This document shows, in pieces, positions 1-13,091 of a DNA stretch of 64,000 nucleotides. The position numbers and the translations under genes were made by a program. The stretch lies in the NCBI GenBank assembly GCA_026874595.1, contig CM049307.1:28928362-28992361 (forward strand). Direction: 5' to 3'. A model generated the notes under the pieces. That model saw nothing but the letters and a program-made list of their open reading frames with translations. It was not told where the DNA came from and did not search any database. Numbering within the stretch: position 1 is the stretch's first letter; each line of letters opens with the position of its first letter. This stretch comes from Sipunculus nudus. Taxonomy: Eukaryota; Annelida; Sipuncula; Golfingiida; Sipunculidae.

Positions 1-177
1 TGAAACGGACTTTAGTATACAAAATATGGTGAAGACGGACACCATGAACTGCTTGCATTTGAGAACCATTAATTTTGGTGGACTCCCACACTATTGCAGT
101 AACCACTGCTCATAATTTTATTTATGACTCTATGAGAAATGGATTAGCACTCATGTCAATCGATCATCACATATCAT

Positions 178-2395
178 TTTTAGCTCAGCTGACTGAAAGT
201 CATCTCCAAAGTACAGCTCAGAATAATGGAAAATTTGATACAAAAGCTAGAGTATCTGAACAACTAATGCAGAGATAACCATAATTGTTTGCATGGATAT
301 TGATCATGGAGTGTTTCATAAGTTTCTGCAGACTGGTGGCACCACCTGTATTTGTTCAGTTTTTTTTACGAAATTTTTCTGTATTTTTGAGACCTTTAAA
401 GATATGAACATCTGTTAACAGGGCACAAATCATAAAAACTGGACCAAGAATCTTCATTCTTGACACACAGGGAGACCCATGAAAAGTCTCCATGGAAACT
501 TGAAATTAGGTCTCTGTTACCCCATTCTTTAAGCTGTATGGGTCCAAAATAACCCCCCCCCCCCCCCAGAATAATGGAAAATTTGATACAAAAACTGCAG
601 TATTTCAATAACTACAACACTGATGGTCATGATTTTCGGCATACATATTAATCATGAGCTGTTCCATCAGTTTCTGCAGACTGGGTGTGCCACCTCTATT
701 TTTTTACAAATTTTTTCTTTTTTTTGAGACCTTTAAAGATGTGGTTATCTGTCAACAGGGTACAAATCGCAACAACTGGACCTAGAATCTTCATTCTTGT
801 CATGCAAGGAGGCCCATGAAAGGTGCCTGTGGAAACTTGAAATTAGGTCTCTGTTACCCATATCCTTCAAGCTATAGGACTCCGAAGTATCCCTCAGAAT
901 AATGGACAATTTGATACAAAAACTGAAGTATCTGAACAACTAATGCAGAGATCACCATGATTTTTTGCATGGATATTGACCATTAAATGTTTTTATTAGT
1001 TTCTGCAGACTGATGGAGCCACCTGTATTTTTGTATCTGCCAAAACGAAGTTTTGCGGATACTATGTTTTTGACCGAGTTCCTCCACCGCGGCGGCGTTC
1101 GTTTCCAGAGAGCTCCTCGGAGACAAATGGACCGATTTTTCCCAAACTTACACCTATTATCGGGTCACATGTGAACTGGTGCCTAACCAATTTGCGTTGA
1201 CCTCTGACCTTTCCTCTCTATCCAGTGTCCATTTGTGAGTCTGTTTCCACTCATAAACCCTCATATCTCGGGAACCGTTTGACCGATCAGGAAATAAAAT
1301 TGATACAAATGTAGCCCTTGGATTGCTTTATAACATACACAAAAAATGGTGGCGCCACCTGTAACCATGTTTGCACAGTGTCCATCTGTTCATCTGCCTT
1401 GGGTTAAAATCACTCATATCTCTGCAGTGAATTGACTAATTCACCTGAAATTCGTCATGCGTATACATCCAGGATAGCTTTCTTGATTTTATGACAGGTG
1501 GCGCCACCTACGTTCACGTTCACGCTGATGACATCCAAGCTTATATCTTGGGAACTGTTTGACCGATCAGGAAATAAAATTTATACAAATGTAGCCCTTT
1601 GATAGCTCTGTAACATACACAAAAAATGGTGGCGCCACCTGTAACAATGTTTGCACAGCGTCTGTCTGTTAGTTTGCCGTGGCCTAAAATCACTCATTTC
1701 TCTGTAGTGGTTCGACATAACTGCCTAAAATTTTACAGGTTTATACATCGTGGACAGCTTTCTTGATTTTATGACAGGTGGCGCCACCTACATTCTAGTT
1801 AACGCTGCACACATCCAAGCTCATATCTCAGGAACCATTTGACCGATTGGGCCAAAATTGTGCATGTGTTTAGATCTCACATAGGTCTTTATCATACACA
1901 AAACTGGAGGGGTTACCTGCAAAGATTTTTGCACAGTGTTTGTCTGTTTGTCTGCCATGGGCAAAAATCGCTCATATACATGTAGTGGTTTGACTTTTCT
2001 GCCTAAAATTTTGCAGGTGTATACAACTTGGACAGCTTTCTGGATTTGTGGTAGGTGGCACAACCTACATACACATTTAGGCTGCAGACATCCATGCTAA
2101 TATGCAACATACCTCACTCTATTTCCCCTTGCCACTCAATCCATGCCTCACTATCCGATTTTGGCAGATACATGTAGTCACTTGTCGGTTACCCGTATTC
2201 TAGTTTTAAAAGTTTACACATTTTTCTCTATTTTTGAGATATATAAATACAGACTAAATCTCGGCCTGTTGGTTAATCTGTTTGATGCTTCAGTTGAATG
2301 GGTATATACTACCATTCTGATGATAAAATTTCCTTTGCGAATCTCTTCCCAGTCAGCTGAGCGTCATGACCCATGGGTCACTTGTTTGTTTATAT
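178..2395 (+). repeat. Dispersed repeat 'A' copy, interrupted by Helitron-like copy 1
   Basis: It begins tttttagctcagctgactga and ends cagctgagcgtcatgaccca followed by tgggtcacttg. Inside are internal direct repeats (gtttctgcagactgatgg, ctctgttacccatatcc). Sequence 396-939 contains two related ~330-bp blocks and a poly-C run near 549-567. Confidence 0.6.
1031..2203 (+). mobile_element. Helitron/Helentron-like non-autonomous element, copy 1
   Basis: The 5' end TTGTATCTGCC runs into a hairpin (ccaaaacgaagttttgcgg). The core is tandem ~140-bp monomers. The 3' end carries an imperfect hairpin (gtagtcacttgtcggttac) followed by ccgtattCTAG and a T run. It sits inside another repeat (178-2395), whose related copies lack it. 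There is no coding sequence. Confidence 0.7.
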
Positions 2396-3299
2396 TTTAA
2401 GTGAAATTAAATATAACAGTGGGGGCATGCTGAAGGAGCTAGATTTATTTGACAAAGTGTGTCAATGACAAGTCATTGCGGACCTGAGACTGATATTAGA
2501 GGCTTTATTTAGAGCTCCTCCACATAACACAGGTTTTGTGTTCCATTCATCTTTCTTTAAATTCAAAAAGCTCTGAGATTTGAATTTTGCAATGACATTA
2601 TTACCTGAAGGAATTGGTGAATATAAATGAATTACAAGCGAAGTTATTTATAAGAATAATGATTTTATCAATTTACTTTTATTTTTCTAACATACTGAAT
2701 TAATAGCAAATATATAAATATGAATAATAAAAAGATATAAATGCTAAAAGTACAGATAAAAAAACACAATAACTAAAAAAATTAAATTACATGGGTTTTT
2801 TGCCTGAATGTGGTGCTAAAATATGTACCAGTACCATTAAGAAATGGTAAAACAATGAGTGAAAGGGGTCCGTGACTCACAGACCTTTTTTACTCCTTGT
2901 TTTACCATTCTAAGACTGTAAGGTATGTGTGTCAGGGTCCATAAATGTTTATTGTAAAAGTATGTTGCCAAACAGACTTATGTTTTTAACCAAACACAAT
3001 AAACAATATGTCTATAGATACTTTTCTGCTTAAATATCTGGTCAAATTACCATGGGAGTTTAAGAATGATAAATTTCTCTTCAGGTCTAAGGTCCGTGTT
3101 TTACACACTGCCTTGAGCTGTCCACTAGGTCATGTATGATCATTGTCTGTTGGCACCTGAGAGGTTGTCAGTGTCAAGGAAACATGGGGCAGAGCCAGAG
3201 TGCCAGAAAAAAAGGCATGGGTTATGTATGACAAAGGCAAAACTACGCCGCACATCTGTGTAATACAGTGTTGTAATTCAGTCACCCTGTGACCCCCTA
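2396..3299. other. No gene recognised
   Basis: AT-rich sequence with only short chance ORFs. I see no exon-like or repeat structure that I can support. Confidence 0.5.
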
Positions 3300-4330
3300 A
3301 CCTTATTTAATTGGACTCTGTATTATTTGACCCTGCCATATATTGAGTCCGATACTGAGCCCATACAGTGAGAGTTTCTACAAGACACGGGATTAAACTA
3401 TTATGACACCAATAAATATGTTTCATGGTTTCGATAGCAACTAAAATAAAACTTGGATCATTATTTTTAAACATTTACTGACCTTTTTTTATCAGGGGCA
3501 TATCAGCAAGTTTAAAAAGGACTATGAAGAACATGGTGTTATTGTAGTCCATGAGCCAGACCCCCCAAAAAATGGGGTTGACTACCAAATAGGGGGACTA
3601 TATGCTGTTTTGTTTTTCAGTTACTACAGCATCTGAACTGTATGAAAACGTGTGATGGACGTGCAGCATGCCCAGCTAAATGTCTTTTTGGCGGCCATCA
3701 TTAAAATATGTCAGTTTTTCTTGTGTACATGCAATTTAATTTTTGGTAATAATTTGGTTTTTGATCGGTCTTGGCCACATTATATTTACCAAGTGCTAAT
3801 AAAATGGCGAAATATGACTTTCTACAGATACCCAAACAAATTTTGATTAATTATTTTAGATGAATATTAAAATATTGATTCATTTTGTATTAACAACTGA
3901 AAATAAAAACATTTTTGGAATATATTTATATATGTATTGCAAAATAATTATTATATTCCAATAATTTGAATGCCTTACACATATGTATACAAAAAAATTA
4001 AGATATGGCACATTTTTTAGCAATATTTAATAGTTTTTAGGCTTTTGAAGTGATGCTGTGTAATAACAAGAGTAATATCACCTAATATTCAGCATTCAAG
4101 TTATTGTAGTTTAAATCAATCATTAAAGTGGTCAAGAGGTCACCTTTTATCATCCTATATTGTCAGAATGTTGAAAAATCTATTATTAGACAAGAATCAG
4201 GATTTCATAAAAAAAACAAGGCCAGCAGGCCTAATACCTACCTGTGCAATGGGATATACATCAGTTACAATAATGCTTCCATGATAACATGCTTGATCAA
4301 TCTACGAAAAGTGCTTGATTGCTTTTCAAG
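3300..4330. repeat. Left arm of a large inverted repeat
   Basis: Segments at 3300-3365, 3540-3640, 3650-3720, 3850-4130 and 4198-4330 match, in reverse complement and reverse order, segments at 14890-14825, 14220-14155, 14150-14080, 13860-13560 and 13545-13450. Shared landmarks include tgcagcatgcccagctaaat and ccatgagccaga. Confidence 0.7.
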
Positions 4331-5010
4331 TACATGTGTGACACGTACATGTACATAACAAGTACCAAACATTTTGAACCCAATTACACAGGGTCACTCT
4401 TGGTAAAAAAGCTTATATACAACACAAAACTAATTGTAATTGGCACCCCAAGTTTTGTGTATAAGAAAGCCATTCAACATGTATAGACATACAAATTCCA
4501 TGAAGATAATTCAAACCACTCTTAGGCTATATGCACAGATACATGAAACAATTGTAGATGGCACCACAGGTATTGTACATGACGGAGCTGTCCAAAATGT
4601 ACAGATATGCTTAATTTCAGGCTGATATATAAAATCCCAACTGTTTTAAACAGGAACATACACTGCGCAAAAATCATTTGGTGTCATGCAGCCATCAATG
4701 ATGCATTGACATGCCAACATTTCAGGTTGATACATGAAATGTTCTTGAGTTTGGTCAACAACGCTGACAAAGCTCAACTGAGGAAGGCAGTTGCCACCAA
4801 AGTCAACTGTGGCTAAGTGCAAAGTTTAGCTACTGACTGTAATTTTAACCTGTTGCCTTATCTGATACAGTTGGCATTCTGCTAAAGATAAAAATAGTTA
4901 GAGACAAAATCTTGGCCTGTCGCCACCCTCAATTAGTTGGCAGTCTGCCAAGCTGTTTATAGATACAGACAAAATCTTGGCCTGTTGTTAAAAATGTTTA
5001 CACAGACTAA
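4198..5010 (-). repeat. Dispersed repeat 'B', diverged copy
   Basis: It opens with aaggccagcaggcctaatac and continues through caccccaagttttgtg and ttggcagtctgccaag, the same order as in the copy at 63300-64000. It is heavily mutated. Confidence 0.55.
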
Positions 5011-7520
5011 AAGACTGGTAAAATGATTTTTTCATGCTTACATATTCATAAAATTTTTATCGAAAATGTTTAGTAAAACCAGAATACAGATTTTTTTTCG
5101 TGCATTTATCTTGCACATACGTTAGCCATGGACACCAATAACTTTTATGTTGCCAGTAGACCTCTGCTTTTATACCAAGAGAGCTCAGTCTGTTACTACA
5201 ACAAATGTACTAGCTTTGTTAACTAAATTATTTTAATGCCCTTTTATTTAAAACGGTCAAATAATTCAACCAAAATCATTTAAGTAAACTCTGATCAAAG
5301 AAGGACATATAAGAATCGTTTTGGTGCAAATTTTACAGAATTTGAAACAACAGGTTTGCAGAAAAAGACTATTGCAGACCTCAGTTTGATACTTTGTTTG
5401 ATACAGACCATCTTCAGCTTTCCTTGATCAGTGTACTCGGTGTGTTCTTATATAACTTTGACAACCCTACCTAAGGATAATTCTTGTGAAAAATAATATC
5501 ATTTGGCCTGCAGTTTCATCGTTACAGATTTTGATGCAGAAGCTGAAAAGGGATAAATTGAAAAGGTGTTTGCCCATAATAAAAGGTCAATGAAGTTGGT
5601 GCCACAAAAAACTCAGTCTTTCAACATTTGACATGTCACTGATTTTGGCATAAAATTTGGGAAACTTGCTCTTGCTGTTCCTGAGAATTTAATGGGGTGG
5701 GTGAGGGGGTGTCCCTTGCAGCTACTTCTAGGCAGATGAATATGCAAATTTGTTGACTAACACACTAACACATAAATCATATTATAAAATATTTCAGTGA
5801 TCTGCTCTTAAAGTACACAGGAATGTGTGATGTACGCTCCAGACTTCCAGTTAAAGGCCTGCTTTTGGACATGCACACCTACACACAACTACCCCATGCA
5901 AGGGGACATGATAAGCAGGGGACATGATAAGACCTGAAAGAAACACAAAGACAGATTACCTATGATGGAATCCAGGATATTCAACAAATAACTTAATATC
6001 TTGAAAACAAACATTACACACACAAGCAGTTTTTTTTTTGAGCATTCAATATGGCTGCAAGCATTTGGTCAGAAATATCACCAGAGAAAATATGTTGTCT
6101 TGTACACATGCATATACCATATTATTTTCCGAGACTTCACATATTTTACAGTCTCTGTAATTAGAAATAAAAGAACATCACACGCATAAACCAAAAACGT
6201 TACAAATAAAGGAATAGAATTATTCACTATTGTCAGTAAAAAGTTTCTGTAGAGTTTCTCTGACGTTGTGTGCAATTGATTATTTATTGCATATTAAATT
6301 AACAAGAGCTTGGGTTAAACTTCACAATATTATGCTTTATAATTTCGTTAATTGTGATTTTGTTAATGATCATACAATAAACCACATAAATTGAAAAGTA
6401 AAATAAACATTACAAATTCTGTTTTTGATAATTAAGGTGTTTATTTTGATTAGCTCAACTGACTTGATTTTCACACTAATAAGGATGCATGGACTTTAAT
6501 AAATGGGTAAATAAATGGGTAATAAAAAGGTGTTGAAACATGGCATGAAATGAATGCTGGGTCACCAAAATTACTCGGTTTTAAGTGGCCCCCTTGGAGA
6601 GCAAATATTTTATAGCTTCTATTTCAGATTACTTTTTTTACGCGAATCATGCATGTGAATATCTCATTCACTCCCCAGTAAAAGAGTGATCCATTTGTTA
6701 AAATAGGCATGTCTATAAAAGGTGGGAAAACATTTTAAAATGGGTCATCTTCTTTTCCTTAAGTAGCCAGTCACTATAGCTTATCATTATTATGTGAAAA
6801 TGAATCTTATTATATGTCATATACCTATATTGTAGGTTGTCTAAGTCCAATTTCTTGTCAATATTTTTTTTTAAACTGTGATAGATTTATAGGTATTAGA
6901 GATTATATTTATCAGTGACACATGTCTATGTTAAATCAAACATAAAACACTGTATGCGGCACTGGTATTTAGTAATCAGAAAAATGCTGGATAAGAAAGC
7001 CCACAGACATTCAGAATTGCTGACCAATACATTAAGAATTTCTTCTGTCAAAGGACTTCAAAATTGAGATGTAAAAATCATTTAGAAATTATGGGATTGA
7101 TTTGCTGCCAATATTTCATGAGGACATAATTAATTGTTCGAGAACATTACTCTTTGATTTCCGTTTTAGTTGACACCGTACGTTTAACTGTTTGTGCTTA
7201 TTCTAGAATTTGAGTAAATATACTTAGAAAATGTCTTAAAATTCCAGGCATAACCACTCTTGCAAAAAATAATTGAATAAATGAATAAATCAATATGCCT
7301 ACATAACATAGTCTTTGCGGTTAAATGTCCATGCATGTTTCCATTCATTCATCAATAAGAGTGGTTCATTATGTACATTTTGTAAAAACCCTCTAGTCTT
7401 TGTGACAATTTGTCTTACATATTAATTCATTCACTCAGTGAGTCTGTCATTCACTAACCCTTTCATTCTTTTATTGTCCAGGCTTTAAAATAGATATTAA
7501 AATTAACATTCAAACATATT
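5011..7520. other. No gene recognised
   Basis: AT-rich sequence with stops in all frames, no splice-framed ORFs that I can support and no obvious repeats. Confidence 0.45.
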
Positions 7521-8600
7521 TTTTAGCGAACCTGTGAGCTTATGCGATAGTGCGGCGTCGTCCGTCGTGTGTTGTGCGTGGTCTGTACATTAACCATAGC
7601 TATCTCAAAAACGGCAGGAGCTAGCATCACCAAATTTTTTGCAAATAATCAGTCATCCAAAAAACTATATTGGATTTTGTTTATTTTTTTTCTAATTGCA
7701 TTTTCTTAGATTTTATAGGGAAAAAGCTAAAAAAGCTTTAAAAATCTTCTTCTCCGAAACTGTCCAGCCAAATTGTCCAATATTTCACAGAAATGATCCT
7801 TGGAACAATCTTTCTCAAGTTTGTTCGAATGGTTCCAGTTTGGAGATTTTTGGCCAAGTTACAGTAGGTTGAATTTTGTTAACTGTGCAAAAAAGCATAT
7901 TAAAATTTAAATCTCAGAAAAGGCTGGAGCTATCATCACCAAATGTTATACCAATGTTGCTCACATAGGTCATATCAGAAATTGAGGTATTGGTGGCGCC
8001 ACCTGCATCGGCCTTTTTTGTATGGGGTCATTAGTGCCTGTATCACACTGAGGGCTACAAAAAACTTCTTCTCTGAAACCATATGGCCAAAATGTTTAAT
8101 ATTGCACAGAAATGATCCTAGGGAAGTGCTTTCTGCAGTTTGTTCAAATGGTCTCTTTTCAGTGACTTTTGGCTAAGGTATGGGAAGCTGAATTTAGTCA
8201 TATGCCATAACAGCCCATTTTAGCTCAGTGGCTACAAAGATCTTCTTCTCAAAAACCAATGGGCCAAATTCTTAAATCTCACACATTAATTATCCTCAGA
8301 TGTTGATAATTCAAGTTTGTTCAAATGGTTTTTGGTCAGTGCTTTTTGGCTGAGTTACGGGAAGCTGAACTTAGCCAGTTTGCTGTATCTTCTTATATGA
8401 GTTATTAACTTGCGAAACGTTTTTCAACTGATGCCACTGAAGCCAGTTTGTTAAATATTTTACAAGAATAATCCCTTCAATAATTCTTATAATAATTGTC
8501 AATAATGGTTCCACATGAATGATTTTTGGCTGAATTATGGAGATTGAATTGAGTCATTTTACCATATATGTAAGCTGTGTGATGCTGTTATATCTAGCCT
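7521..8600 (+). repeat. Dispersed repeat 'C'
   Basis: It begins near ttagcgaacctgtgagctta and gcggcgtcgtccgtcgtgtg and contains internally repeated blocks (aaaatcttcttctccgaaac; caagtttgttcaaatggt). A second copy in the same orientation lies at 46760-47700. It is non-coding. Confidence 0.55.
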
Positions 8601-8724
8601 GGCACCAGTTCAGCATCTATTACATCATGCCGCTAGACATTTAAATTTCAGGTTAATTGGTTAATATTGACAAGAAAGTTTTTTTAAAAGCTTTTACAAA
8701 TTTGAATTTATGATTTAAGTTATT

Positions 8725-9125
8725 CATCATACCAGGCAATGTTACAATCATGGATAATCAGCTCTCTGTGGCTATATAAAGACAACTGTACATGGATTAT
8801 GAATTATTGGTATCCCTACTCAACTTAATTCAAGAATTTGCCATCAATGATATATATCTGTATTTTAATTTGCATTCAGTATGCATCCGTAATAATTTTA
8901 CATATATATTCCTGATTTCTTTTCTATTCATCATACCAGGCAATGTTACAATCATGGATAATCAGCTCTCTGTGGCTATATAAAGACAACTGTACATGGA
9001 TTATGAATTATTGGTATCCCTACTCAACTTAATTCAAGAATTTGCCATCAATGATATATATCTGTATTTTAATTTGCATTCAGTATGCATCCGTAATAAT
9101 TTTACATATATTCCTGATTTCTTTT
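8725..9125 (+). repeat. Two-copy 204-bp tandem duplication
   Basis: The motif accaggcaat recurs at 8731 and 8935, and the two 204-bp copies are almost identical, including the same 50-odd-codon ORF. A recent duplication; no gene is inferred. Confidence 0.85.
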
Positions 9126-9615
9126 TTATAAAAAGTCAGCTGAAAAGCATTTGGTATTGGGAAAATAAATTTCAAAGTTATTTCAAGTAGGGACCACTTT
9201 TGTGTACAGATGGCAGCACTTGGTTTACCATTGGCAGATTGCCAGTGCCATGATGTAGGCCATAAGCCAAGATGATGTCAGTTCTATAAATAGTTTTGGC
9301 ACAGTGCCAGAATTGGAAGAAGTGCAGCCAGGTATAGATCAAGAGTTCACTCAGTGCAGTAGCTGCATTCTATTTATAGCTTTGGCAGACTGCTCACTAC
9401 ATCATATTTGGCACCAAAGTTCAGCTTGAATCTTTTTATAGCTTTGGCAGACTGCCAACTGTGTCAGAATATGCAACAGGTCAAGAGTTCACTCAGTGCA
9501 GCCAGGTACAGGTCAAAAGTTCACTCAGTCTAGCCAGGTGCAGGTCAAGAGTTCACTCAGTTCAGTAGCTTGAGGCAGCAATTTGTCACAGGTCACTCGG
9601 GGGCAACTGCCTAAA

Positions 9616-9873
9616 GCTGTGTTTCCATTCATCCGTAAATCTTGTACGTCTCGTACGCAAAAAATAGGATCCCTCTTTTTAAGATGAACTGTTTCCATAT
9701 GTACGTTTTAACGTGCTCCACATGCGTATCTGCAAAAACAGACAGTATCGAAACGGATCGGTGAGCGATTCATCCGTTTTGCGGATGGCAAAAGTGCCTA
9801 CATTTCCCAACAGTGCCCCGGTGCCAGGTGTGATGAGACATATTTACCTTCTTCCTGCCTGTCGTCCTTGCAG
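9616..9873 (+). mobile_element. Partial MITE (half element)
   Basis: It begins aaagctgtgtttccattcat and ends near cctgcctgtcgtccttgcag. It matches the right half of the element at 14392-14800 in reverse complement. The other half is missing, so it is a deletion derivative. Confidence 0.65.
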
Positions 9874-10178
9874 TGCATCAAACTCTGGGGAAGTTTCATG
9901 TATTGGACCGATACCTGTCTATGCGTCTTTGATGGTATTCTCATTTACAAGACAGGTGGTGCCACCTACATTGACTTTTTCAGTGTATGCGCCTGCTTAT
10001 TTCTACAGAGGAATTTGATACATCCGCCTAAAATTGGGTGTGTTTATACATATCGGGTAGCTTTATAGTGTAGAAGACTGGTGGCGCCACCTACAATAAT
10101 TTTTGCACAGTGTATGTCCCTGTTAATTTCACAGGAGGGGTTTGACGTATATAAGACTGGTGGTGCCAGCTACAATCA

Positions 10179-11827
10179 TTGTATCAGCCAAAACAGAGTT
10201 TTGCGGATACTATGTTTACAGTGGGACACTCCATAGGTTTCCAGAGAAACTAACCACTGGGCAGAATTTTTTAAATTTCGGAATTAGGATTGGTCAAATG
10301 TGAACTGCTGCGCCCTCATTTTTGGTTGACCTCTGACCTTTCCTCTCTGCCCAGCGTCCATTTGTGTGTCTGTTTCCACACATAAAACCACACATCTCAG
10401 GAACCGTTTGACTGATAAGGCTAAAGATTTTTCACAAATGTAGCCCTTGGAAAGCTATATATCATACACTAAAAATGGTGGCGCCACCTGCAACCATTTT
10501 TGCACAGTGTCCATCTGTTCATCTGCCTTGAGATAAAAACACTCATATCTCTGCATTGGTTGGACTTATCCACCTGAAATTTTGCAGACATCAAAGCTCA
10601 TATCTTGGGAACCGTTTGACCAGTTGGGCCAAAATTTTGCGTGTGTATAGATCTCCCACAGCTCTTTATCATACGCAAAACTGGTGGTGCCACCTGCAAC
10701 CATTATTTGCAAAGTGTCCATCTGTTCATCTGCCTTGGGATAAAAACACTCAGATCTCTCCATTGGTTGGACTTATCAACCTGATATTTTGCAGGTTTAT
10801 ACATCCTGGACAGCTTTCTTGATTTTATGACAGGTGGCGCCACCTACATACACGTTTAAGCTTCAGACATCGAAGCTCATATCTCAGGAACCGTTTGACC
10901 AGTTGGGCCTAAATTTTGCGTGTGTATAGATCTCCCACAGCTCTTTATCATACGCAAAACTGGTGGTGCCACCTGCAACCATTATTTGCACAGCGTCCAT
11001 CTGTTCATCTGCCTTGGGATAAAATCACTCATATCTCTGCAGTGGTTTGACTTATCCACCTGAAATTTTGCAGGTTTATTCATCCTTGACAGCTTTCTTG
11101 TTTTATGACAGGTGGCGCCACCTACATTCAAATTTACGCTGCAGATATCCAAGCTCATATCACAGGAACCATTTGACCGATATGGCAAAAATTTTGCATG
11201 TTTATAGATCTCACACAGCTCTTTATCATACGCAAAACTAGTGGTGCCACCTGCAATCATTTTTGCACAGCATCCGTCTGTTTGTTTGCTGTGGCATAAA
11301 ATCACTCATATCTCAGCAGTGGTTTGACATATCTTCCTAAAATTTTGCAGGTTTATACATCTTGGATAGCTTTCCAGATTTTGTGGCAGGTGGTGCTACC
11401 TACATTTATGTATACACTGCAGACATTCAGGCTTATATCTCAGGACTTGATTGACATATCCCCCTGAAATTTTGCATGTGTATAGATCTTACATAGCCCT
11501 TAATCATACACAAAATTGGTGGCACCACCTGCCACCATTTTTTCACAGCGTCCATCTGTATTTCTGCCATGGTCTAAAATCACTCCTATCTCAGTAGTGG
11601 TTTGACTTATCTGCCTAAAATTTTGCATGTTTATACATCTTGGACAGCTTTCTGGATTTAGTGGTATTAGGCGGAACCTACATACACGTTTTGGCTGCAG
11701 ACATCCGGGCTATTATGTAACACACCTCACTCTATTTGCCCTTGCCACTCAATCCATGCCTTATTCACCTTTCCTACTCTGATTTTGGGGGATACACGTA
11801 GTCGCTTGTTGACTACCCATATTCTAG
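10179..11827 (+). mobile_element. Helitron/Helentron-like non-autonomous element, copy 2
   Basis: It has the same ends as copy 1: TTGTATCAGCC with a hairpin, and gtagtcgcttgttgactac plus CTAG followed by TTTTT. About six to eight half-monomers carry the ggtggcgccacc palindrome. The host sequence on both sides (agctacaatca and tttttgtgttgtgtgcaccc) is continuous in an unoccupied copy near 63460-63520 on the opposite strand, fixing the boundaries. Confidence 0.78.
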
Positions 11828-12029
11828 TTTTTGTGTTGTGTGCACCCATGCCAAAATTGCAGCAGTGATTTTTGTTTAATTGTTTCTTGTTCTAAGTGTT
11901 TAGTACTTGCATTGTTCATATACATGTTACACATGTTCTTGAAAAGTAATGGTCCAGCATTGAAGCATTATACCTGTTGTAATCTCATTGCACAGGTTTG
12001 CATTAGGCCTGTAGGCCTTGTTTCTGTAA

Positions 12030-12816
12030 TATATAGTAAAAATATATGTATATATAAAAATAAATATATTTTTGCAAGTTACATTTTCCTGTAATATATA
12101 ATAATGAAATGTATATTCCAATTATTTCTGTTCATTGATCCATGAAGAGGTTCACCATTGTCCTGTTATAGGGGAAAGACCTAATTGTAAATTAATATAA
12201 TATAAAAAAAAAACTGGGTTTAAAAAGTTGATATCTTTTTATATATCTAAATGTATTCACATCCCTTGCCTTTTTCAGTGAGCGAACTATGCTTTTTAAT
12301 TATAATACGCATTGTTCAAAAGGTATGAAACATTCTTTATTATAAAATGTGTCCATGAAAATTTAAATGTGGCTTTTTCATGGCATTATGGTAAATGAAA
12401 GTATCTATATTGTTCTTTCCTGGGATTCCTTTTGACTTTTTTTTTTATATCAGCCTGGGTACCTTAGAGGAATGCATGGTTGCAAAATAATTTGTCAAAA
12501 TTTGTTCCAAAATGAAACCCTGTTATACTGGACTATGAGGGGAGTTTTTATTTATTGCAACAGGAGGAGTCATTTCAAAGAGATCCAAAGGGGGCAGTAT
12601 AAAAAAGTAGTAAAAAGTAGTAAATATAAATATAATATAAAATGGGGGGAGAGAGAGAGAGAGAGAATATGCATAAAGTAGCAATGTTCTTATATTTCAA
12701 AATTATCTTTTGCTTTTTCTTATAGCCAATAACATTATTATATAAAAGCTTAAATATTAACCAGGATATATGCTGAACAAAAGTATAACAATATACTAAA
12801 CTTTTGCTATATCAGT
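12030..12816. other. AT-rich spacer with a GA microsatellite
   Basis: No gene is seen. A (GA)n run of about 20 bases occurs near 12648-12667. Confidence 0.5.
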
Positions 12817-12973
12817 TGTTACGGGGTGACATTAAAAGCGGACTAAACTGTCTCGCTAGTGAAGCTTGCTTTTCTAGCGAAGCGGTTGGTACGCCGGACT
12901 TGTGCGCCACTTATATGGGTTCGAATCCCGGATCAGCTCACTGTTTTCCCCTGAAAAATTTCTCTTCGTAACA
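12817..12973 (+). repeat. TRIM left LTR
   Basis: A 157-bp TG...CA repeat. The tRNA-like core runs from about 12875 to 12940, with box B ggttcgaatcc intact. Confidence 0.7.
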
Positions 12974-13091
12974 TAATGGGGCTTGTCCAACGAGACAGTT
13001 AACTTTGTGGCCCAGGGAATAATCTCACCAAAGTGTGACTCCTGGGATAATTAGTCTTGTTCTGATTGCAGAACGCTCTTAAGAGGGGGTG

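Larger units (their letters stand above)
9230..12025 (+). repeat. Dispersed repeat 'B', long copy with nested insertions
   Basis: It starts with blocks of ttggcagactgcca and aggtcaagagttcactcag and ends at gcattaggcctgtaggcctt. It is interrupted by half a MITE (9616-9873) and by Helitron-like copy 2 (10179-11827). The copy at 63300-64000 shows the uninterrupted order. Confidence 0.65.

Noticed and set aside
9713-10018. 101-codon ORF (MLHMRICKNRQ...)
   Set aside because: It spans half a MITE and repeat B; the related sequence at 14392-14800 reads a similar ORF only because it is the same element.
12860-12945. A functional tRNA gene on the plus strand
   Set aside because: A and B boxes are present, but the anticodon arm does not pair and the sequence is part of a repeated LTR, so it is a promoter-like relic.
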